DNA from: Planococcus sp. MSAK28401
Lineage (GTDB): Bacteria > Bacillota > Bacilli > Bacillales_A > Planococcaceae
Assembly: GCF_018283455.1 (NCBI RefSeq)
Contig: NZ_JAAMTH010000001.1
Span: 2,647,501-2,711,500, forward strand
DNA: 64,000 bases
Direction: 5' to 3'
A program made the position numbers and the translations under genes. The notes below the pieces were generated by a model that saw only the letters and a list, made by a program, of their open reading frames with translations, did no database searches and was not told where the DNA came from. Shown one piece after another: positions 7,953 to 17,900 of this stretch. The stretch's first letter is position 1; each line of letters opens with the position of its first letter.

Positions 7953-8596
7953 CCGACCTGTCTCCCCGGAATCGATTGTTTGAACCGTTCGATTTGTCCT
8001 GCGACATCTTGTGCCTGTGCTATTGAAGAAATAACGGCGATGCCCGATACGCCTGCACGCCAGACCATTTCAGCGTTGCCCGGTTCGATGCCGCCGATGC
8101 CGATGACGGGTACGTGCGGATATTGAGCTTTCACTTTAATGATTTCAGCGACACCCGCCGGTAGTTTCGCATCGCTTTTTGTGCGCGTGCCAAATACCGG
8201 CCCCATTCCGAGATAGGTAGCGCCGCACGTCAGCGCTTCGTTCGCTTCTTTGACTGAATGCACTGAAACGCCAAGAGCCATCGACGCGCCGATTTGTTTT
8301 CTCACCTGTCCACAGTCCATATCGTCTTGCCCGATATGGATGCCGTCCGCTTCGATCGTGCAGGCGAGTTCAACATCGTCATTGATGAACAGCGGCACAT
8401 CGTACTCACGGCATAGTCCTTTGCATTTTGCAGCGAACTCCACAAGCGCATCGCCCGTTAATGCGCCACTCCCTTTTTCGCGCAGCTGGAAATGGGTGAT
8501 GCCGCCTTGAAGCGCTTCTTCAAGCAACACGAGCGGCTCTTTAGTACCGGCGTTTGTCGTACCCATTAGAAAATAAATCGCTGGATTCCCGAACAA
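7949..8596 (-). CDS. Thiamin-phosphate synthase ThiE
   Basis: A 215-residue TIM-barrel enzyme that joins HMP-pyrophosphate and thiazole phosphate to make thiamin monophosphate. Visible motifs are the strand-1 start (YFLMGT), GGITHFQLREKG, the metal-binding region FINDDVELA, GIHIGQDD, and the phosphate loop VIGIGGIEPGN. I place the start at TTG 8596 because AAGGAAG stands just upstream at the right distance; an ATG at 8566 is possible but would cut into the first strand. The reading frame therefore overlaps the thiD end by 56 bp. Confidence 0.9.
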   Translation of the reverse strand: MFGNPAIYFLMGTTNAGTKEPLVLLEEALQGGITHFQLREKGSGALTGDALVEFAAKCKGLCREYDVPLFINDDVELACTIEADGIHIGQDDMDCGQVRKQIGASMALGVSVHSVKEANEALTCGATYLGMGPVFGTRTKSDAKLPAGVAEIIKVKAQYPHVPVIGIGGIEPGNAEMVWRAGVSGIAVISSIAQAQDVAGQIERFKQSIPGRQVG

Positions 8597-9419
8597 GATG
8601 AACCACTTCCTTTTCGATAGATTCTTTGTACGCCGCATGATGCGTCGGGCCATGGCCATGGCCGATGTTAAGCGGATACGCGAGTGCTGCCTGGATAAAT
8701 TCCTTGGCCGTGAAAAAGGCTTCTTCTACTGGCTTGCCTTTGCCGAGTTCAGCTGTCAATGCTGCTGAAAAAGTACAGCCTGTGCCATGCGTTTGTTCTG
8801 TTTGGAGACGCTCCGCGCGTAGCAAGATCACCATGCCTTGCTGATCTAGATAAAAGTCTTCTGCAACGTCAGGGTCACTGCTATGGCCGCCTTTGATGAC
8901 CACAGCTTCCGCACCGAGCGATAAAATCGCTTCCGCCGCCTTTCTGCGTGACGCATCGTCTGTAATGTCTATGCCGCTCAATGCTTCCGCTTCCGGGATG
9001 TTCGGCGTAATGATGGCAGCGAGCGGGACGAGCATTGTCTTGATTGCTTCGACCGCTTCCTGCTGCAATAAAGAAGCACCGCCTTTTGCGATCATGACAG
9101 GATCAATAACAAGGCGCTCCCAGCCATAGCGCTTGATGCCTTGTGCCGTTTCTTCGATGATACCGGCATCAAACAGCATGCCGGTCTTGAGCGCACGGAT
9201 GTCGAAATCTGTCCCGATTGCATCGAGCTGCTCTTTGACCGCTTGCCGGTCCATCGGGTAAATACCGTGAACGCCCTGCGTGTTTTGGGCGGTCACCGCC
9301 GTTACTGCAGAACAGCCGAATGCGCCGAGTTCCTGGAATGTTTTCAAATCCGCCTGTATCCCCGCTCCACCGCCTGAATCAGATCCTGCGATCGTCAATA
9401 CTTGCGCTTTAGCGTCCAT
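8541..9419 (-). CDS. HMP/HMP-phosphate kinase ThiD
   Basis: A 292-residue ribokinase-fold enzyme phosphorylating hydroxymethylpyrimidine twice to give HMP-pyrophosphate. Motifs: the N-terminal [28 protein letters not shown], and the anion-hole sequence [16 protein letters not shown] near the C-terminus. The protein extends about 25 residues beyond the usual ThiD core, and this tail is the part overlapping thiE in another frame. Its ATG overlaps the thiM stop by 11 bp, so translation within the operon is probably coupled. Confidence 0.93.
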   Translation of the reverse strand: MDAKAQVLTIAGSDSGGGAGIQADLKTFQELGAFGCSAVTAVTAQNTQGVHGIYPMDRQAVKEQLDAIGTDFDIRALKTGMLFDAGIIEETAQGIKRYGWERLVIDPVMIAKGGASLLQQEAVEAIKTMLVPLAAIITPNIPEAEALSGIDITDDASRRKAAEAILSLGAEAVVIKGGHSSDPDVAEDFYLDQQGMVILLRAERLQTEQTHGTGCTFSAALTAELGKGKPVEEAFFTAKEFIQAALAYPLNIGHGHGPTHHAAYKESIEKEVVHLVRESSDLFSNGYDKRRY

Positions 9420-10179
9420 AAAGTGCCGCCTCCTGTCGTTTCGATAGCTCGTCCAAAAAGGCCATTTGGAAAGTTCCCGGGTTCAAGGCGATTTTCGATG
9501 CACGGCTTCCTGCATTCGCATAAATCTGCAAACCATATGCAAGCGCATCAAGCGGGGTAGATTCTTCGTCCGTTAAAAATGCCGCAAGCACCGCACTGAG
9601 CAAACAACCCATTCCAGTAACCGACGCCATCAACGGGTCTCCGCCTGTGATGTGCTCGGTCCGTTCGCCGTCTGTTACCAAATCGTTTGTGCCTGTTACC
9701 GCGACAATTATTTGATATTCATCAGCCACTTGTTTAGCGATTGTCTCCAAATCTCCTTGGCCTTCTCCAGCATCGACACCGCGCGCTTGCCAGTCGGCTC
9801 CTGCGATAGCCGCGAGTTCGCCAGCATTGCAGCGGATTAGCGTGATATCCAGTTCCGTCAGCAATCGTTTTACGGCTTGCAAACGATAAGCTGTCGCGCC
9901 GGCACCGACCGGATCCAACACAATCGGGATGCCTTTTTCCATGGCGGCGCGTCCTGCGATGAGCATGCTTTCAAAAGAGCGTTCTGTGATCGTGCCAATG
10001 TTGAGTGACAGGGCATCGGCGTGTCCTGTGAGTTCGGCCACTTCCTGTTGTTCGTCGCCCATGACCGGCGAGACGCCGAGTGCGAGCAAGCCATTTGCCT
10101 GAAAATTCGAGACGACGTGATTGGTGATGCAGTGAATCAATGGTTTTCGTGCGCGCAATTCCCTAAGCATGGTGGACAC
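9409..10179 (-). CDS. Hydroxyethylthiazole kinase ThiM
   Basis: A 256-residue ribokinase-like enzyme that phosphorylates 4-methyl-5-hydroxyethylthiazole, the salvage half of thiamin synthesis. Features are [20 protein letters not shown] at the N-terminus, [25 protein letters not shown], and the catalytic-site region [11 protein letters not shown] (cysteine in the GxGC motif). It overlaps the tenA stop by 17 bp and thiD by 11 bp, which fits a tightly coupled operon. Confidence 0.94.
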   Translation of the reverse strand: MSTMLRELRARKPLIHCITNHVVSNFQANGLLALGVSPVMGDEQQEVAELTGHADALSLNIGTITERSFESMLIAGRAAMEKGIPIVLDPVGAGATAYRLQAVKRLLTELDITLIRCNAGELAAIAGADWQARGVDAGEGQGDLETIAKQVADEYQIIVAVTGTNDLVTDGERTEHITGGDPLMASVTGMGCLLSAVLAAFLTDEESTPLDALAYGLQIYANAGSRASKIALNPGTFQMAFLDELSKRQEAALYGR

Positions 10180-10852
10180 TCTCCTTTTTCGCGGGCAGTT
10201 CCCAAGTTTCCATCGTCCATGCCTGCTGCCAGAACTGCCATTCGTAATAGCTGCTTCTCATAAAGCGCGTTTTCAATTCCTTGCGCCGCTCTTCCGGCAA
10301 GCCCTCAGCTAAATGGTCCATCCGATTGATCTGTTCATTGACCAGTTCCCCGAACCATTCGGAGCCGTATGTGCCGATCCATTTCTGATAAATCGGTTCT
10401 TCCGGCGTCGCCGTCTTCAAACGTTCGCCGATTTCGTAATAAAGCCAATAACACGGAAGCAAGGCCGCGAGCACATCTGCAAGATCGCCTTCTGCGGAGC
10501 GGTACATATGCGAAACGTATGCATAGGCATGCGGCGAGGGTTCGAATAGCTTCCAATCTTCCTCAGTCACCCCAAGCAATTCCATAAACGATTCATGAAG
10601 CGCGAGTTCCGCGGCGCAAGTCTGTTCAGCGTGATGCGCAAATGACTGCGTCGTTTTCAAATCTTTCGCTTTCACTGCGCCCAGTGATTGCACTTTCGCG
10701 AAATGGGTCAGGTAATAAGCGTCTTGCATGACGTAGAATTTAAAAACATCGAGCGGTAAATCGCCTTTCGCGATGCCTTTTACAAATGGGTGTTCAAAAC
10801 TGGCGTCCCATAAATCTGCACATTCCAACCGGACTTCTTTACAAAATGTCAT
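10163..10852 (-). CDS. Aminopyrimidine aminohydrolase / thiaminase II TenA
   Basis: A 229-residue all-helical TenA-family enzyme which hydrolyses aminopyrimidine breakdown products of thiamin so the pyrimidine can be salvaged. Seen: FYVMQDAYYLTHFAKV, the cysteine and aromatic cluster LPCYWLYYEIGE (catalytic Cys region), and YEWQFWQQAWTMETW at the C-terminus, all family hallmarks. The start at 10852 is chosen because AAGGAGAGAG lies just upstream; a longer frame would add eight residues without a ribosome site. It is the first gene after the TPP riboswitch and terminator. Confidence 0.93.
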   Translation of the reverse strand: MTFCKEVRLECADLWDASFEHPFVKGIAKGDLPLDVFKFYVMQDAYYLTHFAKVQSLGAVKAKDLKTTQSFAHHAEQTCAAELALHESFMELLGVTEEDWKLFEPSPHAYAYVSHMYRSAEGDLADVLAALLPCYWLYYEIGERLKTATPEEPIYQKWIGTYGSEWFGELVNEQINRMDHLAEGLPEERRKELKTRFMRSSYYEWQFWQQAWTMETWELPAKKESVHHA

Positions 10853-10870
10853 GTCGCTCTCTCCTTTTTT

Positions 10871-10908
10871 GGGCAAAATAAAACACCGCTTCCCAGGTAA
10901 GGAAGCGG
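10871..10908 (-). terminator. Riboswitch-controlled terminator before tenA
   Basis: On the minus strand CCGCTTCC and GGAAGCGG (10886-10908 on the map) form a stem followed by TGTTTTATTTT. It lies between the TPP aptamer and tenA, as expected for transcription attenuation when ligand is bound. Confidence 0.8.
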
Positions 10909-10954
10909 CGATAAAGGTCAGCTGAAGAAATTGGAGAAATGCTCACAATTCGCC

Positions 10955-11039
10955 CACTTCCCTACGCTGGTATAATCCAGATCAGGTTCAAAGGGTCCGG
11001 ACTCTTGTCCGTCTCAGCCAACATGGCTCCCCTAGTGGA
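10955..11039 (-). promoter_or_regulatory. TPP riboswitch (THI element)
   Basis: The minus strand carries the conserved aptamer pieces in order: TAGGGGAGCC, GCTGAGA, CCCTTTGAACCTGATCTGG, and CAGCGTAGGGAAG. These are the thi-box helices P2/P3 and P4/P5 of TPP riboswitches. It precedes tenA-thiM-thiD-thiE-thiW, so thiamin pyrophosphate should repress the salvage operon through the terminator at 10871-10908. Confidence 0.96.
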
Positions 11040-11040
11040 A

Positions 11041-11475
11041 TAGCGATATTTTTTTATTGTCGGCAATAGAATACCATAGCTGGCTTCCGAATTCAAAACT
11101 TTTTGAATTTGGGATTGCAAGAGTCTAATTGTTTAATTAGAATTAGCTTGCCCGGTTCGTCTGCCAGCTATCCGCAGCCACGCTTGGTGTTGAGCTTTCG
11201 CAGTAAGCCAATGAATTGGCGAAAGGCAGTTGAGCCAATTCATTTGCGACGCATCTGCTTTTGCAGATGTGGGAGCAAGGTTGTGTGTTCATGTCCCAAT
11301 CTAGTGGAGTATGCGAAGTTTGCCATCTTCTGGCTTCGCTTCACCCTTAAGCGCGTGGCTGCTTTTACAATTCATTGGAATTTCGAATGTGCAAGTAAGT
11401 GTCTTTGAAAAGTTCGTCCACTTTGGTTCTATCGCTTAGTTGGATTGGTGAGTTCGTGGTCGTGTATAGGACGGG
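11041..11475. other. Gene-free stretch with two hairpins
   Basis: No recognisable gene; the plus-strand frame here looks like chance. Two neighbouring hairpins are clear: an 11-bp stem (AATGAATTGGC at 11210-11220 with its complement at 11234-11244) and a 7-bp stem with a TTTT loop (CATCTGC at 11252-11258, GCAGATG at 11263-11269). Base composition is less AT-rich than normal spacers here. It could be an RNA gene or a decayed element; function unknown. Confidence 0.45.
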
Positions 11476-12066
11476 TCAGTCATAGTCGGAATTTGTCCGG
11501 TTCAAGACTTCCCTAAAATATTGCTGCATTTCACCTTTGCCTTGGAATTTAAATGGCAACTGTAACGCTACCTCTTCACATAATTCCCTGTATTCTTGTG
11601 ATTTGGTCAGCGCAGGGCCATTGTAAAGATAAATTAATTGGATAATTTTATCCTCAGGTTGCAGTGTATATGACCTTTCAATCATCTTTTCTCCGAGTTC
11701 GTATTGATCTTCTCCGTAATTTCCAGCAGCTATCAGGGCGGACAAATCAAAAAACTCGGGAAATAGTGAAATCATATAGCCAAACGTCCATAAAAATTCC
11801 CGATCATCCGGAAATGTCACCTGTCCAAAATGAGCCAGTTCAGAAAATAATTTTTCGCATTCCGTGATGCCGTGCGCATCCAAGCCATCATCTCCAAGTA
11901 CACCCGCTTCCACGATTAAATACCAACAAAGAAACCCTAACCGGATGACCACTTTCAAATCTTCAGGACGCTTTTCCCATTCGATGACCATCAGCGTTAA
12001 TGCTTCTGCATACTTTTCCTCTACTTCAAGAGCATCAATGGCTTCCCAGCGATAATCCATCCCCAT
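11476..12066 (-). CDS. Hypothetical protein, helical repeat-like
   Basis: A 196-residue soluble protein not recognised by family. The sequence is acidic and predicted mostly helical, with patterns like tetratricopeptide pairs (EEKYAEALTLMVIEWEKRPED; ERSYTLQPEDKIIQLIYLYN), so it may be a protein-binding scaffold. No signal peptide, membrane segment or catalytic motif is seen. GAGGGAAAATT precedes the ATG. It stands alone between the gene-poor stretch and the AI-2E-type permease, and sits close to the kind of lone genes that include immunity proteins, but no toxin partner is present. Confidence 0.65.
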   Translation of the reverse strand: MGMDYRWEAIDALEVEEKYAEALTLMVIEWEKRPEDLKVVIRLGFLCWYLIVEAGVLGDDGLDAHGITECEKLFSELAHFGQVTFPDDREFLWTFGYMISLFPEFFDLSALIAAGNYGEDQYELGEKMIERSYTLQPEDKIIQLIYLYNGPALTKSQEYRELCEEVALQLPFKFQGKGEMQQYFREVLNRTNSDYD

Positions 12067-12297
12067 AATTTTCCCTCGTTTCGCATAAACCAGCTTCTTT
12101 GCAGACTATCTCTGTTTGAAGCTTTTTTCCAAGTATACATCAAGCCAAGTAATTCTAACTGCTGTGAAAAGCAACCTGACTCCAGAGCCAAGTGGCTTTT
12201 AATCTGTTTTGAACCTTGTGGCACGCGCCAAAGTAACTTGTCGTGATAACAAAATAGCTCTTAATCGCTGAAATTAATCAAGAAATGCCCACATCCC

Positions 12298-13380
12298 CTA
12301 CCTCATCGCCGGGTAGCGCAGATGGATGAGACGGTAAAGGTTTTGGACTACTGCTTTTCCTACAGCGTAAGTTGGGATGACCAAGATCATGCCGATGAGG
12401 CCGGCCAAGTTGCCCCCGATATACAACAGGAAAATGATGGTTACCGGATGCCCCGATAGTTTCTTACCCATGATATTGGGCGAGATGAGATTGCTTTCGA
12501 CTTGCTGGATGATAATAATGGCGATCAGCACCCATAAGCCGAGGATTGGTTCCTGGAAGAATGCCACGACAATCGCCGGGACGGCCCCGATAATCGGCCC
12601 GACAAAAGGGCTGACATTTGCAAATGTCGCCACCAATGCCAGGATAATGGCATAATCCACACCAAGGATCAGGTACGTGATATAGCTCAGCACCCCGACG
12701 AATAAACTGACGGTCGCCTGCCCTTGAATATAGGCACTGAGGTTTTCGTCCATATCATGAAGGATTTTGGCGCCTTCAGTCCGTGAATCCTGCGGCAATA
12801 ATTTGAGGAAGCTAGCCGGCAATTTATCGCCGTCTTTCAATAAAAAGAACAGGACAAACGGCACGACGATAAGTGAAGTCAAGGCGCTGACGAGCACACC
12901 GGTAAAACTCAGGATATTCGAACCGATGCCCGTCAGTGCGTTCCGGAAATTCGCGGCTATGGCGTCCGGATTCAAGCCAGGCAGAAAATCCTGTTCTTGA
13001 ATATAGCTCCACCATTGACTGGATAAGGCCCTATTCGATTGATTTTGAACTTCTCTTACGATCGACGGAAAGTTTTCGGTCAAGGATTGGATCTGCCGGA
13101 AAATCAGCGGGCCAATCCATAAGGAAAAGCCGACGAGCAGCGCCAGGAAAACGAAGAAAATCACCAGAATGGCCACGACACGGGGCATCTTCCTGGATAA
13201 TAGCTTGACGATTGGCCTAAAGATATAAAACAGGATTCCCCCGATGATGATAATCGGCATCAAGGTAGAAAACGCAACACCGACTGGATAAAACACAAAA
13301 GGCACACGCACTGCCAAGTTAATGATGGCAAAGATCAAAAGCGTGCTGAGCAAGAACCGAAACCATTTTGTTTTGGGCAT
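12298..13380 (-). CDS. AI-2E/PerM-family membrane transporter
   Basis: A 360-residue membrane protein with about eight helices and the central periplasm-side domain of the AI-2E family exporter/PerM type (ESLTENFPSIVREVQNQ region, then LPQDSRTEGAKILHDMDENL before the C-terminal helices). Family members range from autoinducer-2 exporters to sodium(lithium)/proton antiporters in Bacillales; the substrate here is unassigned. The start at 13380 is preferred over upstream frames because AAAGGGG is spaced about 8 nt before that ATG. Monocistronic. Confidence 0.88.
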   Translation of the reverse strand: MPKTKWFRFLLSTLLIFAIINLAVRVPFVFYPVGVAFSTLMPIIIIGGILFYIFRPIVKLLSRKMPRVVAILVIFFVFLALLVGFSLWIGPLIFRQIQSLTENFPSIVREVQNQSNRALSSQWWSYIQEQDFLPGLNPDAIAANFRNALTGIGSNILSFTGVLVSALTSLIVVPFVLFFLLKDGDKLPASFLKLLPQDSRTEGAKILHDMDENLSAYIQGQATVSLFVGVLSYITYLILGVDYAIILALVATFANVSPFVGPIIGAVPAIVVAFFQEPILGLWVLIAIIIIQQVESNLISPNIMGKKLSGHPVTIIFLLYIGGNLAGLIGMILVIPTYAVGKAVVQNLYRLIHLRYPAMR

Positions 13381-13644
13381 GTTCATTCCCCTTTCGTCTG
13401 TCTGAACCATAGTTTGCGCTGGCAGCCGCTCCACTTACTGTAGATCCGAGGGTAGAAATTGTTTCCAGTTCCATCTATTCGGTTTTCATCAACATCCTTT
13501 CCCCTCTTTGAGTTCCACTTTAGTACTCGTAAAGTACAAGAGTAGAGTGTTTTTCTTCTATATAAATTGCCGCATCAAGGGCTATTTTTTTAATGGCCAT
13601 CCGATAAAGCGCAAAATCTGCTCAATTTAAATTGATTGATTTCA

Positions 13645-13672
13645 AAAAAGAGCCTTCAACAGAAGGCCCTTT
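13645..13672 (-). terminator. Terminator after the S1C protease gene
   Basis: On the minus strand GGGCCTTC and GAAGGCTC pair around TGTT and are followed by TTTTTT. It lies immediately after the stop at 13674. Confidence 0.8.
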
Positions 13673-13673
13673 A

Positions 13674-14783
13674 TCATTCTTCGACATATTCAATCTGATA
13701 ATCCCCGTACTCATCAATCACGACGGTGTAGAGTCGCCGGTGGTCGATCGTTCCCGTTTCACCGTCTGCTTCATGGTAATTGAACACCGCGCCTGCTTCA
13801 ACATACGCGCGGTTGCCTTCGATTTCCACGGAGCTGACTTCCGGGACGACTGAATCGAACACGCGGCCATCTGCTGAATACTCTTGCACGACGCTGTCTA
13901 CCGCTTCAACTGCCTGGCTTCCCGGCACTAAATAGGAAGAATAATAATTCAGTTCCCCATCATTCATCGAATATGGCAGCAAGTCATAATAGGCTTCGAT
14001 GAAACTCGACAACAGCGCTTCGTCAAAATAGGCATCTTTTACGGATGGTTCGACCAATTCCGACTCAGGAAGCGGATCTGGATTTGAGGCCCAGCCATCT
14101 AACATGTCCTTTTTCAAATAAAGCGGAATTGCATAGCCGATTTCGGGGTTGTCTTCAAGCATGACCGAATTGATGCCGAGCACTTTTCCAGAGCTTGCGT
14201 CCAGAAGCGGCCCACCGCTTGAGCCTTGTTTGATCAAAGCATTCATTTCATACAAATCCGTGTAGACGAAGACTTCCGAGAAATCAACTCCGGTCTCGGT
14301 AATTTCCCCTTCAGTCGCTGTATTGGCTGCATTCTCAGGACTGCCGATCGCGATGACCGGCGCCCCGACATCAACCGGTTCCGTTTCCTGCTCCAGCGGC
14401 TCTTTTCCTGCGAGGTCTTCTACACGAACGAGCGCCAAATCTTCATCGAGCGACATGCCGATCACTTTGCCAGCGAACTCTTGCCCGTCGCTATTGACGA
14501 GTGCGATAAACGTCGCGTCGCGTACAACGTGGGCATTGGTCAAAATATCCCCTCGATCGTTGTATAAAAAGCCAGACCCTTGCTCAAAATCGGTATAAAT
14601 CGTATAGACATGCGTTTTGGCATTGGCAATCATGACTGCATTTTCCTGCGCTGACGTATCGACCGGTGAATCGCCCTGTTCTGTTTCTGCCTCCGGCGGC
14701 GCTTGAGTATCCGTTCCTCCACAAGCTGTGAGGACCATCGCCGCAAAGAACACCATCAGCCATTGCATCATCTGCTTTTCCAT
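13674..14783 (-). CDS. Membrane-anchored S1C-type trypsin-like serine protease (lipoprotein)
   Basis: A 369-residue lipoprotein: signal peptide with lipobox LTAC (cysteine about residue 21), then a trypsin-like domain with catalytic His in TNAHVV, Asp in DEDLALVRV and Ser in QGSSGGPLL (about residues 80-215). There is no PDZ domain as in HtrA. The C-terminal ~110 residues (from DEALLSSFIEAYYDLLPYS) look like the NTF2-like fold of TcaA-type envelope proteins. It likely acts outside the membrane on envelope proteins. The combination of protease with a TcaA-like tail occurs in Bacillales envelope-stress proteins; targets are unknown. Confidence 0.85.
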   Translation of the reverse strand: MEKQMMQWLMVFFAAMVLTACGGTDTQAPPEAETEQGDSPVDTSAQENAVMIANAKTHVYTIYTDFEQGSGFLYNDRGDILTNAHVVRDATFIALVNSDGQEFAGKVIGMSLDEDLALVRVEDLAGKEPLEQETEPVDVGAPVIAIGSPENAANTATEGEITETGVDFSEVFVYTDLYEMNALIKQGSSGGPLLDASSGKVLGINSVMLEDNPEIGYAIPLYLKKDMLDGWASNPDPLPESELVEPSVKDAYFDEALLSSFIEAYYDLLPYSMNDGELNYYSSYLVPGSQAVEAVDSVVQEYSADGRVFDSVVPEVSSVEIEGNRAYVEAGAVFNYHEADGETGTIDHRRLYTVVIDEYGDYQIEYVEE

Positions 14784-14897
14784 CGTCTCAACCCGCTTCC
14801 GTTATTGTGAGTTCATTATAGCAACCCCCAAATCAAAAAGAAAAGGCTTGGAACCCTTATTTCGATAAGTTTCCTCATTAAACTTTTCGTTTTCAGA

Positions 14898-14930
14898 AAA
14901 AAAACTGAGAGAGCATTTGCTCCCTCAGCC
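14898..14930 (-). terminator. Terminator after the extracellular nuclease gene
   Basis: A stem from CTGAGGGAGCA and TGCTCTCTCAG with a two-base loop on the minus strand, followed by a T-run. It ends the 3.5-kb nuclease gene. Confidence 0.82.
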
Positions 14931-14944
14931 TTTTTAAGTTTCAG

Positions 14945-17900
14945 TTATCTTCTATTTCTCACTAATTGCCCTCTGTTGGTGACCACTGTGTAATTGCCGA
15001 GCTCTTTTACTTGTAGTGTAAAGCTCGAACCATTTTTGCTGCCTTTCATGACTTGCCATCTGTCGCGCTTGTCGATATGTGCCCCGAACTGGACTCTGAC
15101 GCTTGCATCAGTAGCAAATCTCAACTGCACTGTATCGTCAAACTTCATGTTCAGTTCAGTACCTGAAGCATTCAATACTGCGATATCGAACTGTCCAGTC
15201 AAAGCCGGCCAGAAGCCAACTTGCTTGGCATCATCCGCCTCAAAGGAAAGTGTCATGCCTTCAGGCGTTTTTTGTGCCAATTGCTTCAAGTTATTCGGAG
15301 TCAAAGTCAAAATCATATCTTCCAGTTCCACGCGTAAATTCTTGTTGCTGTTCAGCACTTGCGTGAACGTATCTTCCGTGAAATGGATATCCAGCATCCC
15401 GTTGTCATCAAAGGCCGCTGCTTTGACAATCGCTGAGAACTTGGTGTATTCCGGTTCTGCTTGCTGCTGGCCTGGTACTTCAGGCTTGCCTAATGTAATT
15501 TGTGCCAGAAGCGGATCATGGTCGGATGCTCGTCCGTGCTGTTCCATGAACATCGAGTTGATGTGGACCATATCCAGTTCTGTACGGTCCGCCAAATTAT
15601 TCGTTACAAGCAAGTGATCCAACACTTGTGTATTGCCTTGGTAATAATAAGAGAAACGGTCATCTTCCGGCACATCATTGACTTTATTTGTCAAGATGTC
15701 GCCTTGGAGAGCTTCAAGTGCCGGTGTGAATTCGAAATCGTTCATATCGCCTGTAACGACGACATTCAGTTCAGGGTTCTTCTCAAGTCCTTGTTCGATA
15801 AATCCGTTGATAGCATGCGCCAATTCAATGCGTTCAACTTCCGATTTGAATTCCGGCGGCTGGTTTTGGCCAAACAAGCCCTGGTCTCCACCTTTTGAAT
15901 TCAAATGCGTTGCGATGACCACAATTTCTTCGCCTTGGAATTCAAATTGAGCCGCGAGTGGTTTACGCGTACCTGGCATCGGGATTGGCTGGACACGCCC
16001 TGGGTTCAAGGCAAGGTCGCCTGATTCTGTCCAAGAGTTGTCTTGTGTAGACGTACCTTTTGTGCCTTCAGCCAATGTCACGCGTTCCGGATTGTACAAG
16101 AAACCAACACGGATGTTTCCTCCAGGCTGCCCGCCGTCCTGATTGTATTCCGGTGCGATGTCTGTCCATGCATACGTTGGACCGCCAGCTGCTTGGATGT
16201 CTGCAATGAGGCGCTCATAAGAAGCGGTTGCATCCGAGTTGCCAGACGCAATCGGCCCATCGCTGTCTTGGACTTCGATCATCGAGATGACATCTGGTGA
16301 GTTCAAGTCATTGACGAATGATTCTGCAATGCGTTGTGCTTTTTCGTTCGTTGTATGGCTCGGGTCTGCAGAGAAGTTTTCGACGTTATAAGCCGCAACC
16401 GTCAATTTATCATCTGCATTCTCGATCCATGTTTCTTCCGGTTGTGTGCCGCCGTCTACGATTGCCGGCACTTGCGCTACTTCAGTCCAGATCTGGTAGT
16501 TGCCGAATCCGTAGCCGAGAACGCCGACCGGCATCTCTGCGAAGGTATCGCCCGCTTTTGCGACCAGGTCTTCACTTGTTTGAATCTTTATGCGTTCCGG
16601 ATTGAAATCGTCTTCTTCAAGCAGGATTCCGCCTTGTTTATGGAAATCGTTGTTTGTTGCATTTTTCGATACGACAAATACTTCGCCGTAATCTTGCGGG
16701 CCGACGATTTGTGCATCAGCTACGCCAACGCGCATCAATTCAAGAGATTCCCAGAAATCGATGCCGTCTTCTTCCGGCTGGAATTCCGTCAAGCCGTCGT
16801 TGTCGATATTTTGTGTAGGCGGGAACACATCTTCGCCGATAATGATTGGTTCAGGAAGATCTGCTGTGCCTGTTTTCACGACGTCCGTCGAACGGATGCG
16901 CGTGACAGGTAAATCATTTTCTTTCATATCGGAATAGCCACTATAGAACCATTCTTCAACTGTTCCTGCGACTGATACTACATCCCCGACAGCCAAGCTG
17001 CTGGATGCAGAGGATTTATTGACGATGATCGCTTCTGATGTTGTCCAGTCGCCATCATCATCTGTATCTTGAATGACAAAATTTGCACCGTTATAGAAAT
17101 GCGTAATCACACCGGTCACTTCATTGACATTGGCATTTTCATAAGTTGAGTAATGCCCTTGCCCTTGAATGTCGCGGATTTTCAAGTCCTTTGTTTTCAG
17201 GACCGTGTATTGGAATGAAAAGACATCTGATGTTTCGTCAGTAACAGCGATCGCTTTGATGACCGTATCTTGTGTCAGGACAATCGGTTTAGTATAAACC
17301 GTGCTGGCCGCAGTCGGTGTCGAACCGTCTGTTGTGTAATGAATCGCAGCATCATCCAATCCGCTCGCAAGCGTGATTTCAGTTCCTTCCGAAACAACGC
17401 CTGGGAAGATGTCTGCATACACTGCCGGCTTGTTGACGAGTTCAAAGCTTTCGAAGCCAAGTGTTTTCACTTGATACGCATCATTGAATTTCGAAGCGAT
17501 TCCTGATAGGTAAATCAAGTCGCCTTCTTTGAATCGTTTCGTGAAATCTTCGAACGTTAAGCCGTTGCGGTTGTCATTGCGTACGACGACTTGCTCGCCG
17601 TTTTCCGCGACTGCCGTAAATTCGAACGTTCCGTATGTGTTAACGGATTCTAAGTTGGTGATTTCGACGCGTTCGATCGAAATGCGTTCTCCTTGAGTCT
17701 CTTCATTGACGCCTGCTGGTGAAATGACTTGCGCTTCCGGCAATTCGTTTCCAGAAGACAAGACTTCTACCGTGTTCGGCTGCAATTGAAGCTCGCCGCC
17801 ATACTCGGACACAGTGCCGACCAAGCGGACGATATCGCCTGCAGTGACTGTTGCGCTGGATGTATAAACATAAATTCCAGCTGTTTCATCCTGAACGTAA

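Noticed and set aside
11103..11408. 101-residue plus-strand open frame in the hairpin region
   Set aside because: No ribosome site, odd composition, and it spans both hairpins.
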